NCBI RefSeq assembly: GCF_014145225.1
Contig: NZ_JABVCQ010000010.1
Span: 1-64,000, forward strand
Direction: 5' to 3'
DNA from: Thiospirillum jenense
GTDB taxonomy: Bacteria; Pseudomonadota; Gammaproteobacteria; Chromatiales; Chromatiaceae
DNA: 64,000 nucleotides
Of this stretch, positions 9,273 through 18,644 are shown in pieces. Position numbers and translations under genes: made by a program. The notes under the pieces are model-generated. The model ran no database searches. It saw only the letters and a list, made by a program, of their open reading frames with translations, and was not told the DNA's origin. Each line of letters starts with the position of its first letter. Position 1 is the stretch's first letter.

Positions 9273-10517
9273 ATGAATGTACGACGCTATCGGGCGCGGG
9301 ATATGCGCGAGGCCATGCGCCAAGTGCGCGAGTATCAGGGACCAGATGCGGTGATCTTATCCACCCATCGTGTGGACGGGATGCTGGAGGTAGTGGCGGC
9401 TTTCGATAGCGAGTTGGTCGAGCAAGAGGGCGTCACACCGGCTAAACTTGGAACGACGGCGCGTTCTCGTGATAATCTACCTCCCAGTGATCCCGATTTA
9501 GAGGCGATGCGGCGCGAGTTGAGTGATCTGCGTCACCTGCTCGTGGCACAAAATAACGCCACTGAAATGGCGCAGTGGGCAGCACGTCATCCACTCGCAG
9601 CGGAACTGGTCTCGCGGCTGGCACACTGCGGCTTTAACGAAAAATTAGCGCGCAGTCTGGTCGGAGGCATTGCCGAAGATCAGCATATTGAAACCGCTTG
9701 GTCACGATTGCGAGCGCGCCTGTCAGCCGCCTTAACCGTTACGCAACCTGATGTTTTAGAACGTGGCGGGATGCTGGCGCTAGTGGGGCCGACCGGTGTT
9801 GGCAAAACCACGACGATCAGCCGGCTGGCACTGCGGCAGATGCGACGCATGGGGCGTGAGGCGGTGAGTTTGGTTACGCTCGACCGCCAGCGGTTTGGCG
9901 CTTACAAACAACTGCAAGCGTTCGGCCAAATGGCTGGGTTGTCGGTGATGTTGATGGAAGATGAGCGCGAGCTAACCACTTTGGCCAGTCACACCGGCGA
10001 TGGTCGCTTGGTGCTGATTGATACCGCTGGACGGGCGGCACGCGATATGATGGAGCGGCGCTTGTTTTCGACGGTGCGTGCCGAAACCAGTTTAGAAACC
10101 TGGTTAGTTGTTGCCGCTACACATCAGGCACGAGTTATGAATCAAATTTTACAGGCTTTTGAGGGCTGCGAGCCGACCGCTTTGGTGCTGACTAAAGTGG
10201 ATGAAGCGGCTTTGCTCGGTGAGGTGCTATCTGTCCTCCTCGAACAACGTTTAGGATTAACTTTTTATAGTGATGGTCAACGACTTACAGAGGATTTTCA
10301 CGCCATTGACACCGCCCATTTGACTAGCCTTGCTTTGCGTGAAGTGGTGACTCAACAGCAACCCCGCCGCTGGGCTGGGCAGCAGAGCACCGCCGGGATG
10401 GGTGGCGCTGATGAGCTGTCAGCGTATAACCCCTACGCCAATCACGCGGACAGTCAAGCGGGAATGATTTTGGAGTCGGTGGTGCCGTTTAGTAAACGCC
10501 CGCATGTCGGTTTCTAA
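9273..10517 (+). CDS. flhF: Signal-recognition-type GTPase FlhF (polar flagellum placement)
   Basis: FlhF is an SRP-family GTPase that marks the cell pole for flagellar assembly. The chosen ATG has an AGGGG ribosome site seven bases upstream and gives the family N-terminus MNVRRYRARDMREAMRQV; a TTG 15 bases earlier would include the ribosome site and is rejected. The 414 residues show a basic N-domain, an Ala-rich linker and the NG domain: P-loop LVGPTGVGKTT (about 172-182), VTLDRQRFGAYKQL, LIDTAGR and LTKVDEAALLG. Its end overlaps flhG by 14 bases. Confidence 0.95.
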   Translation: MNVRRYRARDMREAMRQVREYQGPDAVILSTHRVDGMLEVVAAFDSELVEQEGVTPAKLGTTARSRDNLPPSDPDLEAMRRELSDLRHLLVAQNNATEMAQWAARHPLAAELVSRLAHCGFNEKLARSLVGGIAEDQHIETAWSRLRARLSAALTVTQPDVLERGGMLALVGPTGVGKTTTISRLALRQMRRMGREAVSLVTLDRQRFGAYKQLQAFGQMAGLSVMLMEDERELTTLASHTGDGRLVLIDTAGRAARDMMERRLFSTVRAETSLETWLVVAATHQARVMNQILQAFEGCEPTALVLTKVDEAALLGEVLSVLLEQRLGLTFYSDGQRLTEDFHAIDTAHLTSLALREVVTQQQPRRWAGQQSTAGMGGADELSAYNPYANHADSQAGMILESVVPFSKRPHVGF

Positions 10518-11328
10518 CACTCCATTAAAAATTATCGCAGTTGCCAGTGGCAAAGGCGGAGTCGGCAAGACGAATGTGTCCGTCAATCTTGCCGTCGCCC
10601 TCGCCCGTCTTGGCCGGCGCGTGATGATTTTTGATGCCGATCTTGGGTTAGCTAATGCTGATTTATTACTCGGCCTGCGCCCCAGTAAAACCCTGCATGA
10701 CCTGGTCACGGGGGCGGTAGATGATCTACGCAGTATTCTGGTTGAAGGCCCCGATGGGGTGCTATTGGTGCCGTCCGCATCTGGTATCGCCAGCATGGCT
10801 AATTTGGGTCATGCCGAACATTTGGGATTAATCCGCGCTTTTAGCTCTTACCAAGAACCACTGGATGTGTTAGTGGTGGATACCGCCGCCGGGGTGCAAG
10901 CATCCGTCACCAGTTTTTGCAAAGCGGTTCAAGAAGTGTTGGTGGTGGTCTGCGATGAACCGGCCTCAATTACCGACGCCTATGCCTTGATTAAAGTATT
11001 AAACCAAGATCACGGTGTACGGCGCTTTCGCCTGATTTGTAACATGATGTCCAGTGTTGAAGCTGGGCGGCGCTTGGCGCAAAAATTAGTGATGGTGTGT
11101 ACCCAATATTTGCCGGATGTGACGGTGGATGCTTCCGGATTTATCCCGATGGATGAGCAATTACGGCGGGCAGTTCAGCGCCGCGCCCCGGTGGTGAGTC
11201 TGTACCCCACCAGTATCTCGGCGCAGGCGTTTGGTGACTTGGCGCGCAAAGTGGATAACTGGAGCATTTCGGCAGCCAATCTTGGCGGCATCGGCTTTTT
11301 TGTTGAACGGATGTTAAAAAGTGTCTAA
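10504..11328 (+). CDS. flhG: MinD-like ATPase FlhG (FleN), flagellar number regulator
   Basis: FlhG limits flagellar number, acting against FlhF and, in pseudomonads, on the master regulator FleQ. The 274-residue protein has a deviant Walker A SGKGGVGKT at residues 15-23, FDADLGLANADLLLGL and VVDTAAGVQASVTSF (Walker B region), and a C-terminal membrane-binding region. The N-terminus before the P-loop is short, like Pseudomonas FleN. It overlaps flhF and its TAA overlaps the fliA ATG (TAATG), so flhF-flhG-fliA are translationally linked. Confidence 0.94.
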   Translation: MSVSNTPLKIIAVASGKGGVGKTNVSVNLAVALARLGRRVMIFDADLGLANADLLLGLRPSKTLHDLVTGAVDDLRSILVEGPDGVLLVPSASGIASMANLGHAEHLGLIRAFSSYQEPLDVLVVDTAAGVQASVTSFCKAVQEVLVVVCDEPASITDAYALIKVLNQDHGVRRFRLICNMMSSVEAGRRLAQKLVMVCTQYLPDVTVDASGFIPMDEQLRRAVQRRAPVVSLYPTSISAQAFGDLARKVDNWSISAANLGGIGFFVERMLKSV

Positions 11329-12092
11329 TGGCCGCACATCGTTCTTTGCAAGGCTACCTCAGCAGTGCCGAACAACCGGAAGCACTGGTCGCTGCGCACA
11401 TTGAGTTGGTGCATCGCATTGCTCATCATTTGGCAGCGCGACTTCCGGCATCGGTGCAAATTGATGACCTGATCCAGTCGGGCATGATTGGTTTGATTGA
11501 AGCCTCGCGCCAGTTTCAAAGTGGGCAAGGCGCGGTGTTCGCCACTTATGCGGGAATTCGCATTCGTGGGGCGATGATTGATGAACTGCGCCGCGCTGAT
11601 TGGGCGCCGCGTTCAGTACACCGCAACAGTCGCCGCGTGGCCGCCGCCATTGCCACCATTGAAGGCCGCGAGGGTCGAGCGGCGCGTGACAGCGAAATTG
11701 CCGCCGTGTTGGAGGTGAGCCTCTCTGACTATCACGCGATGTTACAGGATAGCGCGGGAACGCATTTGCTGGGCATCGATGATTTTTTTGGCGAGGAGGG
11801 CGATCCAGATCGGCGCTTACCAATTGGGCTGAATACCCCCGGCGACGAGGTAGAATCTGACCAATTTCGTACCGCACTCGCAGACGCAATCGCTGATCTG
11901 CCAGAAAAAGAGCGTTTGGTGTTGGCGCTCTATTACAATGAGGAGTTGAACCTGCGCGAAATTGGCGCCGTGCTAGAGGTCACAGAGTCGCGGGTGAGTC
12001 AAATTCGCAGTCAAGCGATTTTGCGGCTGCGGGCGCGATTGCACGACTGGTTCAATGGCGGTGGACAAACGCCAGCTTATCGTATTGAATAA
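11328..12092 (+). CDS. fliA: RNA polymerase sigma-28 factor FliA
   Basis: FliA directs transcription of late flagellar and chemotaxis genes. The 254 residues contain region 2 ([37 protein letters not shown]), region 3 ([20 protein letters not shown]) and region 4 ([37 protein letters not shown]). Length and motif order are normal. The start codon overlaps the flhG stop. No clear sigma-28 promoter was found in the window for it to act on. Confidence 0.96.
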   Translation: MAAHRSLQGYLSSAEQPEALVAAHIELVHRIAHHLAARLPASVQIDDLIQSGMIGLIEASRQFQSGQGAVFATYAGIRIRGAMIDELRRADWAPRSVHRNSRRVAAAIATIEGREGRAARDSEIAAVLEVSLSDYHAMLQDSAGTHLLGIDDFFGEEGDPDRRLPIGLNTPGDEVESDQFRTALADAIADLPEKERLVLALYYNEELNLREIGAVLEVTESRVSQIRSQAILRLRARLHDWFNGGGQTPAYRIE

Positions 12093-12133
12093 CACCTTTA
12101 ATCGCTAGAATCTATTTTGATGAGGAGTTGCGT

Positions 12134-12520
12134 GTGGATAAAGGCATGAAAATCTTGATCGTGGATGATTTTTCCACGATGCGGCGTATTATTAAAAACC
12201 TGTTGCGTGAATTGGGGTTTAACAATACCACTGAAGCCGATGATGGCAGTACCGCGCTGCCGATGCTGAAAAATGGTTCATTTGATTTTGTCGTCACCGA
12301 TTGGAATATGCCTAACATGGAAGGCATCGCGTTGTTGCGGGCCATTCGCGCTGATCCGGCGTTGCAAAAGTTGCCGGTGTTGATGGTGACGGCGGAAGCC
12401 AAACGCGAGCAGATTATCGAAGCGGCCGAGGCGGGTGTTAATGGTTATATTGTTAAACCATTTACTGCGGAGACGTTGAAAGAAAAAATTGACAAGATTT
12501 TTGAACGTCTCGAAAGCTAG
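12134..12520 (+). CDS. cheY: Chemotaxis response regulator CheY
   Basis: CheY is the single-domain receiver that, when phosphorylated by CheA, binds FliM and changes motor direction. The GTG start is chosen because GAGGAG lies six bases upstream; a TTG at 12128 is too close to that site, and an ATG at 12146 is possible but farther away. The product begins [18 protein letters not shown], with the acidic pair, the phosphoacceptor Asp at about residue 56 ([12 protein letters not shown]), the switch Thr (MVTAEAK) and Lys (YIVKPFT). It is the Pseudomonas-type flagellar CheY. Confidence 0.96.
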   Translation: MDKGMKILIVDDFSTMRRIIKNLLRELGFNNTTEADDGSTALPMLKNGSFDFVVTDWNMPNMEGIALLRAIRADPALQKLPVLMVTAEAKREQIIEAAEAGVNGYIVKPFTAETLKEKIDKIFERLES

Positions 12521-12548
12521 GCGGCGCTCGTATCCTGCCGACCTCAGT

Positions 12549-12599
12549 TTAGCAACGCTGCCACAAGACAATTGTGTGATTTGGTTATACTGTTGCTAA
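12549..12599. repeat. Inverted repeat in the cheY-cheZ gap
   Basis: TTAGCAAC at 12549-12556 and GTTGCTAA at 12592-12599 are perfect inverted arms, and the eight-base palindrome ACAATTGT (12568-12575) lies inside. The last base of the right arm touches the 5' arm of the terminator hairpin that follows, so the two structures could compete. Function unknown. Confidence 0.6.
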
Positions 12600-12641
12600 T
12601 CCACCCAACGGCCAGATGTCTGCGAGTGTTGGGGGATTTTT
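12599..12641 (+). terminator. Intrinsic-type terminator between cheY and cheZ
   Basis: ATCCACCCAAC (12599-12609) pairs with GTTGGGGGAT (12628-12637) as a ten-pair stem with one bulged A; TTTTT follows at 12637-12641. This is a good Rho-independent terminator shape on the + strand, inside what is otherwise a continuous chemotaxis operon. Either it attenuates transcription, or cheZ and later genes also have their own promoter. Confidence 0.7.
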
Positions 12642-12726
12642 GCGGCACTAAGACGCTACTGGCGTGTTGGTGCCGCTGCTAGTCATTGGAATCAACAACC
12701 GTCCCCGCTGGATTGAACATTACACC

Positions 12727-13506
12727 ATGGCGACCACCACGCAACGTGAGGAAGAACGGCAGGCACAGTTGGAATTGGCGCGCTTGCTGGTTGAGCAGCT
12801 ACAACGGGGTGATGACGAAGCCGTTGAAATCACGATTCATCGCTTGAGTGCGCCATTTGAGCGCGAGTTGTTTGCCGAGTTGGGTAAGCTGACGCGGGAT
12901 TTGCACGAAGCACTCAAGGGTTTTCGTGAAGATTCGCGGCTGTTGGAAATTACCCGCGACGAAATTCCAGATGCCAAAGAACGTCTGAATTACGTTATCA
13001 CCATGACCGAGCAGGCGACCCATCGTACCCTCAATGCCGTTGACGCGGGGCTCCCGATTGCGGAACAGATTCACGCCATGGCCGCTGAGTTGGCGGCGAA
13101 TTGGGTGCGGTTTCGTCGCCGTGAAATGTCGGTGGATCAATTCCGTCAGTTGGCTAATGACCTGGATGCGTTCTTTGCGATGACGGATACGGAAACGGAT
13201 CGGCTGCGCTCGCTGATGTCACAAATTATGATGGCGCAGGATTTCCAAGATTTAACCGGTCAGATCATTAGTCGCGTCATTCGCCTGGTGCAGGATGTTG
13301 AAGAAAACCTCGTCGGGTTGGTGCGGCTGTCCAGTGCGCGCATGGAGGCGGTGAAGTCGGCCGCCCCGCGCCCCAGTGAGGTAGATGAGGCGGTGGCGGC
13401 AATTGAATCACGCGGGCCAACGGTGCCGAATACTAAAGATGTGCAGGCGAATGTCGTCACTGGCCAAGATGATGTGGATGATTTGCTGTCTAGTTTAGGT
13501 TTTTAG
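12727..13506 (+). CDS. cheZ: Chemotaxis protein phosphatase CheZ
   Basis: CheZ removes phosphate from CheY-P. The ATG at 12727 gives MATTTQREEER and 259 residues, the family length; an in-frame GTG at 12664 has no ribosome site and adds an unrelated tail. The protein is a long helical hairpin; the catalytic Gln lies in MMAQDFQDLTGQIISRV, and the C-terminal CheY-binding peptide DDVDDLLSSLGF is intact. It follows the terminator-like hairpin after cheY and precedes cheA by 30 bases. Confidence 0.94.
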   Translation: MATTTQREEERQAQLELARLLVEQLQRGDDEAVEITIHRLSAPFERELFAELGKLTRDLHEALKGFREDSRLLEITRDEIPDAKERLNYVITMTEQATHRTLNAVDAGLPIAEQIHAMAAELAANWVRFRRREMSVDQFRQLANDLDAFFAMTDTETDRLRSLMSQIMMAQDFQDLTGQIISRVIRLVQDVEENLVGLVRLSSARMEAVKSAAPRPSEVDEAVAAIESRGPTVPNTKDVQANVVTGQDDVDDLLSSLGF

Positions 13507-13536
13507 TGGGTGTGTTGATTCCAAGGAACCGCCGTC

Positions 13537-15609
13537 ATGCCAATTGATCCGAATGACGAAATTCTGCAAGATTTTCTGGTTGAGGCTGGAGAATTGCTCG
13601 AAGGTCTCAATGAGCAACTCATTGCTTTAGAACAGGATCCGGAGAATCGTGATTTATTAAATGCGGTGTTTCGCAGTTTCCACACCATTAAAGGCGGGGC
13701 GGGATTTCTGAATTTGACCAGTCTGGTGGCGGTGTGCCATCGCGCTGAAGATGTATTTAATTTGTTGCGTAATGGCGAGCGCAAAATCAATTCGCTGTTG
13801 ATGGACACGGTGCTACAGGTGCTGGATGTTCTCAACGTGATGTTTGGTGATTTGCAAGCCGCTCAAGAACCCGGTGCGGCGCCCCCGGCGTTATTGGCGG
13901 CGCTGGATCAATTTGCCGTTCCAGAAGATGCCACCGCCGCTCCGTCGCCCCCGCCTGTGACAACCCCGCCCTCACCAGCATCGCCGGTTGCCCAGTCAGC
14001 GACCGACGAGGCGGGTGACGACATCACCGAAGCCGAATATGACCGTCTGCTGGACGTACTCGGCAGCAGTCAACAACCCGCCCCGCCGCCCTTGCCACCT
14101 AAAAGTCAGGCTAATTCCAATTCGATTAGCGATGATGAGTTTGAGGCGCTGCTTGATAAATTAAAAAATCAAGGGGGGGCGACGGTGGCGGCACCATCAG
14201 TTGCACCGCCACCCGCGGCGGCGGCACCGTTGCCAATCGCCATCAAAGCCGCCGCACCTGCGCCAGCACCGGCTACTGCAAAACCCGCTGTCCCGCCGCC
14301 GGTCAAACCGGCGTCCCCACCAGCAGCGGTGACGAATGGCAGCGATGCTGACGCTGGTAGTAAAGCGGCCGCTCGTCAACCGGCAGCGCCACCGGCGGAA
14401 ACGTCCGTGCGCGTGGATACGCACCGCTTAGATGAAATTATGAATCTGGTCGGTGAACTGGTGCTGGTGCGTAACCGTTTGAGTATGTTGCGGGCGCGCA
14501 CGGCTGATGATGAGGTGGCTAAAGCAATTGGCTCGCTGGCATTGGTAACGGCAGATTTGCAAACGGCGGTGATGAAAACGCGGATGCAGCCGATCAAAAA
14601 GGTGTTCAGCCGTTTCCCGCGAGTGGTGCGCGATTTGGCGCGCAATTTGGGCAAAGAAATTGATCTGGAAACGTACGGCGAGGATACCGATCTCGACAAA
14701 AATCTGGTTGAGGCGCTGGCCGATCCGCTGGTGCATTTGGTGCGCAACGCCGTTGATCACGGGATTGAAATGCCGGATGTGCGCGCCTCTCGCGGTAAAC
14801 CCCGCAAGGGGACGGTGACGCTCGGTGCAGCACAGGAGGGCGATCACATCGCGCTGGTGATTGAGGATGACGGGCGCGGCATGGATCCGCACATTTTGCG
14901 TGACAAGGCGGTGTCGAAAGGGTTACTTGATCCGTTGACGGCCGAGCGCATGTCCGCCCGTGATGCCTTTAACCTGATTTTCCTCGCCGGCTTTTCCACC
15001 AAAGAAGAAATTTCAGATGTCTCCGGCCGCGGCGTGGGGATGGACGTGGTCAAAACCCGCATCACCCAGTTGAACGGCACGGTGGAGATTGACTCGGAAC
15101 TGGGGCGCGGCACGACGTTGCGCATCAAATTACCGCTGACGTTGGCGATTTTGCCGGCGCTGATGGTGATTTTAGACAAGCGGCGCTTTGCCATTCCGCT
15201 GGCGTCAGTGTCGGAAATTCTCGATTTGGATTTAGACCGCAGTCATTTTGTTGACGAACAGGAAACCATGATGGTGCGCAATCACGCGCTGCCGCTGGTG
15301 TACATCGCGCACTGGGTGCAGCCGCGCCGTCCACCGGAGCCGCATCCGGAGGCGCATGTCGTGGTGGTTCACGTCGGGCAGCGCAAAGTTGGGTTGGTGG
15401 TGGATGGGCTGGTCGGGCAAGAAGAGGTGGTGATTAAACCGCTCGGCGTTGGCTTGCAGGGCGTGCCGGGATTGGCTGGTGCAACCATCACCGGCGATGG
15501 CGGGATTGCGTTAATCCTTGATATTCCAGAACTTTTACGCATCATGGGCAAGGCAAATTATGGACGTCGTAGTAGCCGCGGTGCCGTTGCGATGGCGGTA
15601 GGAGCGTAA
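13537..15609 (+). CDS. cheA: Chemotaxis histidine kinase CheA
   Basis: CheA is the receptor-coupled kinase that phosphorylates CheY and CheB. Domains in order over 690 residues: Hpt (P1) with phospho-His49 in FHTIKGGAGF; a long Pro/Ala-rich linker (about 130-290); dimerisation P3 (VDTHRLDEIMNLVGELVLVR); ATPase P4 with HLVRNAVDHGIE, EDDGRGMD and GRGVGMDVV; and the CheW-like P5 (about 540-670). No standard P2 domain is visible. In its place the linker carries two similar short helices, DDITEAEYDRLLDVLG (161-176) and SISDDEFEALLDKL (196-209). cheB follows after three bases. Confidence 0.97.
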   Translation: MPIDPNDEILQDFLVEAGELLEGLNEQLIALEQDPENRDLLNAVFRSFHTIKGGAGFLNLTSLVAVCHRAEDVFNLLRNGERKINSLLMDTVLQVLDVLNVMFGDLQAAQEPGAAPPALLAALDQFAVPEDATAAPSPPPVTTPPSPASPVAQSATDEAGDDITEAEYDRLLDVLGSSQQPAPPPLPPKSQANSNSISDDEFEALLDKLKNQGGATVAAPSVAPPPAAAAPLPIAIKAAAPAPAPATAKPAVPPPVKPASPPAAVTNGSDADAGSKAAARQPAAPPAETSVRVDTHRLDEIMNLVGELVLVRNRLSMLRARTADDEVAKAIGSLALVTADLQTAVMKTRMQPIKKVFSRFPRVVRDLARNLGKEIDLETYGEDTDLDKNLVEALADPLVHLVRNAVDHGIEMPDVRASRGKPRKGTVTLGAAQEGDHIALVIEDDGRGMDPHILRDKAVSKGLLDPLTAERMSARDAFNLIFLAGFSTKEEISDVSGRGVGMDVVKTRITQLNGTVEIDSELGRGTTLRIKLPLTLAILPALMVILDKRRFAIPLASVSEILDLDLDRSHFVDEQETMMVRNHALPLVYIAHWVQPRRPPEPHPEAHVVVVHVGQRKVGLVVDGLVGQEEVVIKPLGVGLQGVPGLAGATITGDGGIALILDIPELLRIMGKANYGRRSSRGAVAMAVGA

Positions 15610-15612
15610 ACG

Positions 15613-16779
15613 GTGGCGGTACGGGTCGTAGTCGTTGATGATTCGGGATTTTTTCGCCGCCGCATCGTGGAAATTCTCAACGCCGATATTGGCATCGAGG
15701 TTGTTGGCACCGCGACCAATGGGTTGGAGGCGATTGAAATTGTCAAACGCTTGAAACCCGACGTGGTGACGATGGACATCGAGATGCCGGTGTTGGATGG
15801 CATTTCAGCGGTGCGGCGGCTGATGGCTGAAGCGCCGGTGCCGATTTTGATGTTTTCCACGCTGACAACGGACGGGGCGCGGGCGACGCTCGATGCGCTG
15901 GAGGCGGGGGCGATTGATTTTTTACCCAAGCGCTTCAGCGAGATGGCCAGCGATGAAAATAGTGCCAAAACCCTGTTGCGGCGGCGGGTGCGGACGTTGG
16001 CGCGATCACGGCAGCCGCGGTCAGTGGCGACCAGTTCACCTGTCACCCCGGCACGCGCTGTGCTTACATCTGCCGGTAACCCGTCCACCCGCGCCCGTCC
16101 GGCTGGTGCGGAGACGATGTTGCTGTTACCGTCCGCCCGCCCGTTGACTACAGCATCCGTCACGTCGGCAACCGCAACTCCATCACCTCAATCAGGCTTA
16201 AAACCCGTGCGTACGCTGCGCGCTGTTTTGATCGGAACGTCCACTGGTGGCCCGGTGGCGTTGCAAGAAGTGTTGAAATGTTTGCCAAAAACCTTTCCGT
16301 TACCGCTGGTTTTGGTACAACACATGCCCGCCAGTTTCACGCCCGCGTTTGCCGAGCGTCTTAATCAACTGTGCCAAATTGAGGTGCGCGAGGCGGCGGA
16401 TGGCGATGTTCTCAAACCGGGATTAGCGTTACTCGCGCCCGGCGGGCGGCAGATGTTATTGGAAACTGGGTCACAAATTCGCATCAAAATCGAAGACAGT
16501 CCGCCCGGCACGATTTATAAACCTAGCGTGGATATGACGTTCAATTCGGCCGTGGCCGCGCTGCGTGGACAGGTGCTGGCGGTGGTGCTGACTGGCATGG
16601 GCGCTGATGGTCGTGAAGGGGCGCGGGCGTTGAAAGAACAGGGTGCCCACATTTGGGCGCAAGATGCCGCCTCGTCCGTGGTATTTGGGATGCCCGCCGC
16701 GATTATTGATGCCGGATTAGCCGATCAGGTGCTGGCGCTTAACGAAGTCGGTCCGGCCTTGGTCAAGGGGTTCTGTTGA
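15613..16779 (+). CDS. cheB: Chemoreceptor methylesterase CheB
   Basis: CheB is a response regulator that demethylates and deamidates chemoreceptors for adaptation. The start is GTG at 15613, giving VAVRVVVVDDSGFFRRR. The receiver domain (1-120) has VTMDIEMPVLDG with the phospho-Asp. A Pro/Thr-rich linker (about 140-200) leads to the esterase domain with the catalytic Ser in GTSTGGP, His in QHMPASFT and Asp in TGMGADG. The 388-residue length is slightly long because of the linker. It is the last enzyme gene before the motor pair motC-motD. Confidence 0.95.
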   Translation: MAVRVVVVDDSGFFRRRIVEILNADIGIEVVGTATNGLEAIEIVKRLKPDVVTMDIEMPVLDGISAVRRLMAEAPVPILMFSTLTTDGARATLDALEAGAIDFLPKRFSEMASDENSAKTLLRRRVRTLARSRQPRSVATSSPVTPARAVLTSAGNPSTRARPAGAETMLLLPSARPLTTASVTSATATPSPQSGLKPVRTLRAVLIGTSTGGPVALQEVLKCLPKTFPLPLVLVQHMPASFTPAFAERLNQLCQIEVREAADGDVLKPGLALLAPGGRQMLLETGSQIRIKIEDSPPGTIYKPSVDMTFNSAVAALRGQVLAVVLTGMGADGREGARALKEQGAHIWAQDAASSVVFGMPAAIIDAGLADQVLALNEVGPALVKGFC

Positions 16780-16780
16780 C

Positions 16781-17524
16781 ATGGATTTACTCAGTATTAT
16801 CGGTGTTTTACTCGGGTTATTCGCCATCATTGGTGGATCAATCGCCAAAGGCAGTGGGTTGGCGGCGCTGTGGAATTTGGCGGCATTCATCATCGTGATC
16901 GTAGGCACCATCGCGGCTACCTTTGTCAACAACCGTCCGGTGGCGTTTTTTCACGGCATGCGCATTTTTCCCTGGATTTTCCTCCCCCCGCTGCTCGATT
17001 TTGAAAGCATGTTAGCGCGGGTGGTTGAATGGTCACAGGTGTCGCGTAAAGACGGGTTATTAGGTTTAGAAACGCTGTCTGAAGAAGAAACTGACCCGTT
17101 TATTCGGAAAGGGTTGCAATTATTGGTGGATGGCGCTGAACCGCAAATGTTGCGCAAAGTGATGGAAGCGGATTTAGATAATAGCGCCGCGTTTGATATG
17201 CAGGGCGCTAAAGTCTTTGAAAGCATGGGGATTTATTCACCAACGCTCGGCATTATTGGTGCCGTGATGGGCTTGATGGCAGTAATGCAAAACTTATCGG
17301 AGCCGAGCAAATTAGGCCCTGGCATTGCGGCGGCATTTGTGGCAACGATTTATGGCATTGGATTTGCGAATTTATTATTGCTTCCCGCCGCCAATAAATT
17401 AAAAAGTTTAATTCAAGCGCGGGTGGATTATCAAACAATGGTACTGGAAGGATTAGTCTCCATTGCGGAAGGCGAAAACCCACGCAGTATTGAGAATAAA
17501 TTGAGTGGGTTTATCCAAAACTGA
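16781..17524 (+). CDS. motC: Flagellar stator protein MotC (MotA/PomA family)
   Basis: This is the ion-channel stator subunit of the MotC-MotD type. The 247 residues begin MDLLSIIGVLLGLFAIIGGS and have two N-terminal membrane segments, a cytoplasmic loop of about 110 residues and two C-terminal segments with MGIYSPTLGIIGAVMGLMAV, the family signature. Location after cheB and before a MotB-like gene is the same as motC-motD in Pseudomonas. No motA/motB pair is present in this window. Confidence 0.93.
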   Translation: MDLLSIIGVLLGLFAIIGGSIAKGSGLAALWNLAAFIIVIVGTIAATFVNNRPVAFFHGMRIFPWIFLPPLLDFESMLARVVEWSQVSRKDGLLGLETLSEEETDPFIRKGLQLLVDGAEPQMLRKVMEADLDNSAAFDMQGAKVFESMGIYSPTLGIIGAVMGLMAVMQNLSEPSKLGPGIAAAFVATIYGIGFANLLLLPAANKLKSLIQARVDYQTMVLEGLVSIAEGENPRSIENKLSGFIQN

Positions 17525-17579
17525 CCCGCAACCGTCCCGATATGATGTCAATGACATCGGCGACACGGAGTTAAGATTC

Positions 17580-18569
17580 ATGGGACACCGTAAAAGACAC
17601 GAGGATCATCCCAATCATGAAGCCTGGGCAATTCCTTATGCTGATTTATTGACATTGTTATTAGCCTTTTTTGTGGTCATGTACGCCATTTCGGCCGTGG
17701 ATGCCGGCAAATATCGGGTCATGTCTAATTCGTTATTAGAAGCCTTTGGTGTCCAGGTGCAAACTGACGTCATTGAAGCGGGTGATCCCAGTATATCGCC
17801 AGATGTGATTGTTGATGACAAAACTAAGCGCACTCTAATGCCAATGGAAATAGAACGGCGGGCGACGGAATTTTGGCATTTGAATAAACCGACTGATGTC
17901 GACTCACAAACGACTGAGTTATTAGCAGAAGGCAGCATGGAAGAGCAATTGGTTGATCGTGAAGGGATTCGCCTCGCTATTGCCGATATTGCTGATGAAA
18001 TTGAAGATTCACTAAGTACATTAATTGAAGATGATGTCATTAAAGTCCACCGCGAATCTTATTGGTTGGAAATAGAGATTAATACCAATTTATTATTTCC
18101 CAGTGGGTCGGCAGTGATTGCAGAAGCTGCCCGCCCGGTATTAGTGGAAGTGGCGCATATTCTCGCCAATCGTCCGTTGCGTATTCACGTTGAAGGGCAT
18201 ACTGATGATGTGCCAATTAGTAGTTCAGTATTCCCGTCTAATTGGGAATTATCATCCGGACGGGCGGCGAGTGTGGTGCATTTATTTGCCGAAAATGGCA
18301 TTAACCCGCGCTATATGGTGGCAATGGGTTATGGTGAATTTCAACCGGTGGCTAATAATACAGATGCCGAAGGACGGGCGCGTAATCGCCGTGTCGCCGT
18401 TGTGGTTTTGCCGGGGGAATTATCACAAATGGCCAGCGGTGGAAAGAATGAACCTGAGCGCGTGAAAAGTGATTATCAAGCATTGGGCGTCTCACCAAAT
18501 AATAATGCCGCTCCTGTCGGAGGGACGCCACCTGTCGTATTGCCAACCCCGCCTGCGGGACAGAATTAA
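17580..18569 (+). CDS. motD: Flagellar stator protein MotD (MotB/OmpA family)
   Basis: MotD anchors the stator to peptidoglycan and carries the ion-binding Asp. The ATG at 17580 is preceded by GGAG and yields MGHRKRHEDHPNHEAW, like pseudomonad MotD; a GTG at 17505 inside motC is rejected. The single membrane segment holds the channel Asp22 (PYADLLTLLLAFFVVMYAIS). A periplasmic plug/linker follows, then an OmpA-like domain (about 190-290) with HVEGHTDDVPI and GEFQPVANNTDAEGRARNRR. The C-terminal tail is Pro-rich. 329 residues. Confidence 0.93.
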   Translation: MGHRKRHEDHPNHEAWAIPYADLLTLLLAFFVVMYAISAVDAGKYRVMSNSLLEAFGVQVQTDVIEAGDPSISPDVIVDDKTKRTLMPMEIERRATEFWHLNKPTDVDSQTTELLAEGSMEEQLVDREGIRLAIADIADEIEDSLSTLIEDDVIKVHRESYWLEIEINTNLLFPSGSAVIAEAARPVLVEVAHILANRPLRIHVEGHTDDVPISSSVFPSNWELSSGRAASVVHLFAENGINPRYMVAMGYGEFQPVANNTDAEGRARNRRVAVVVLPGELSQMASGGKNEPERVKSDYQALGVSPNNNAAPVGGTPPVVLPTPPAGQN

Positions 18570-18644
18570 CCTGAATGATGCTTGACCGAAATGATAGTTA
18601 ATTAGTTGCCCAAATAATGATTGTGAATTGACGGTAAAGCAATT

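Noticed and set aside
15558-16163. 201-codon open frame on the - strand
   Set aside because: Antisense to cheB; composition reflects the opposite strand.
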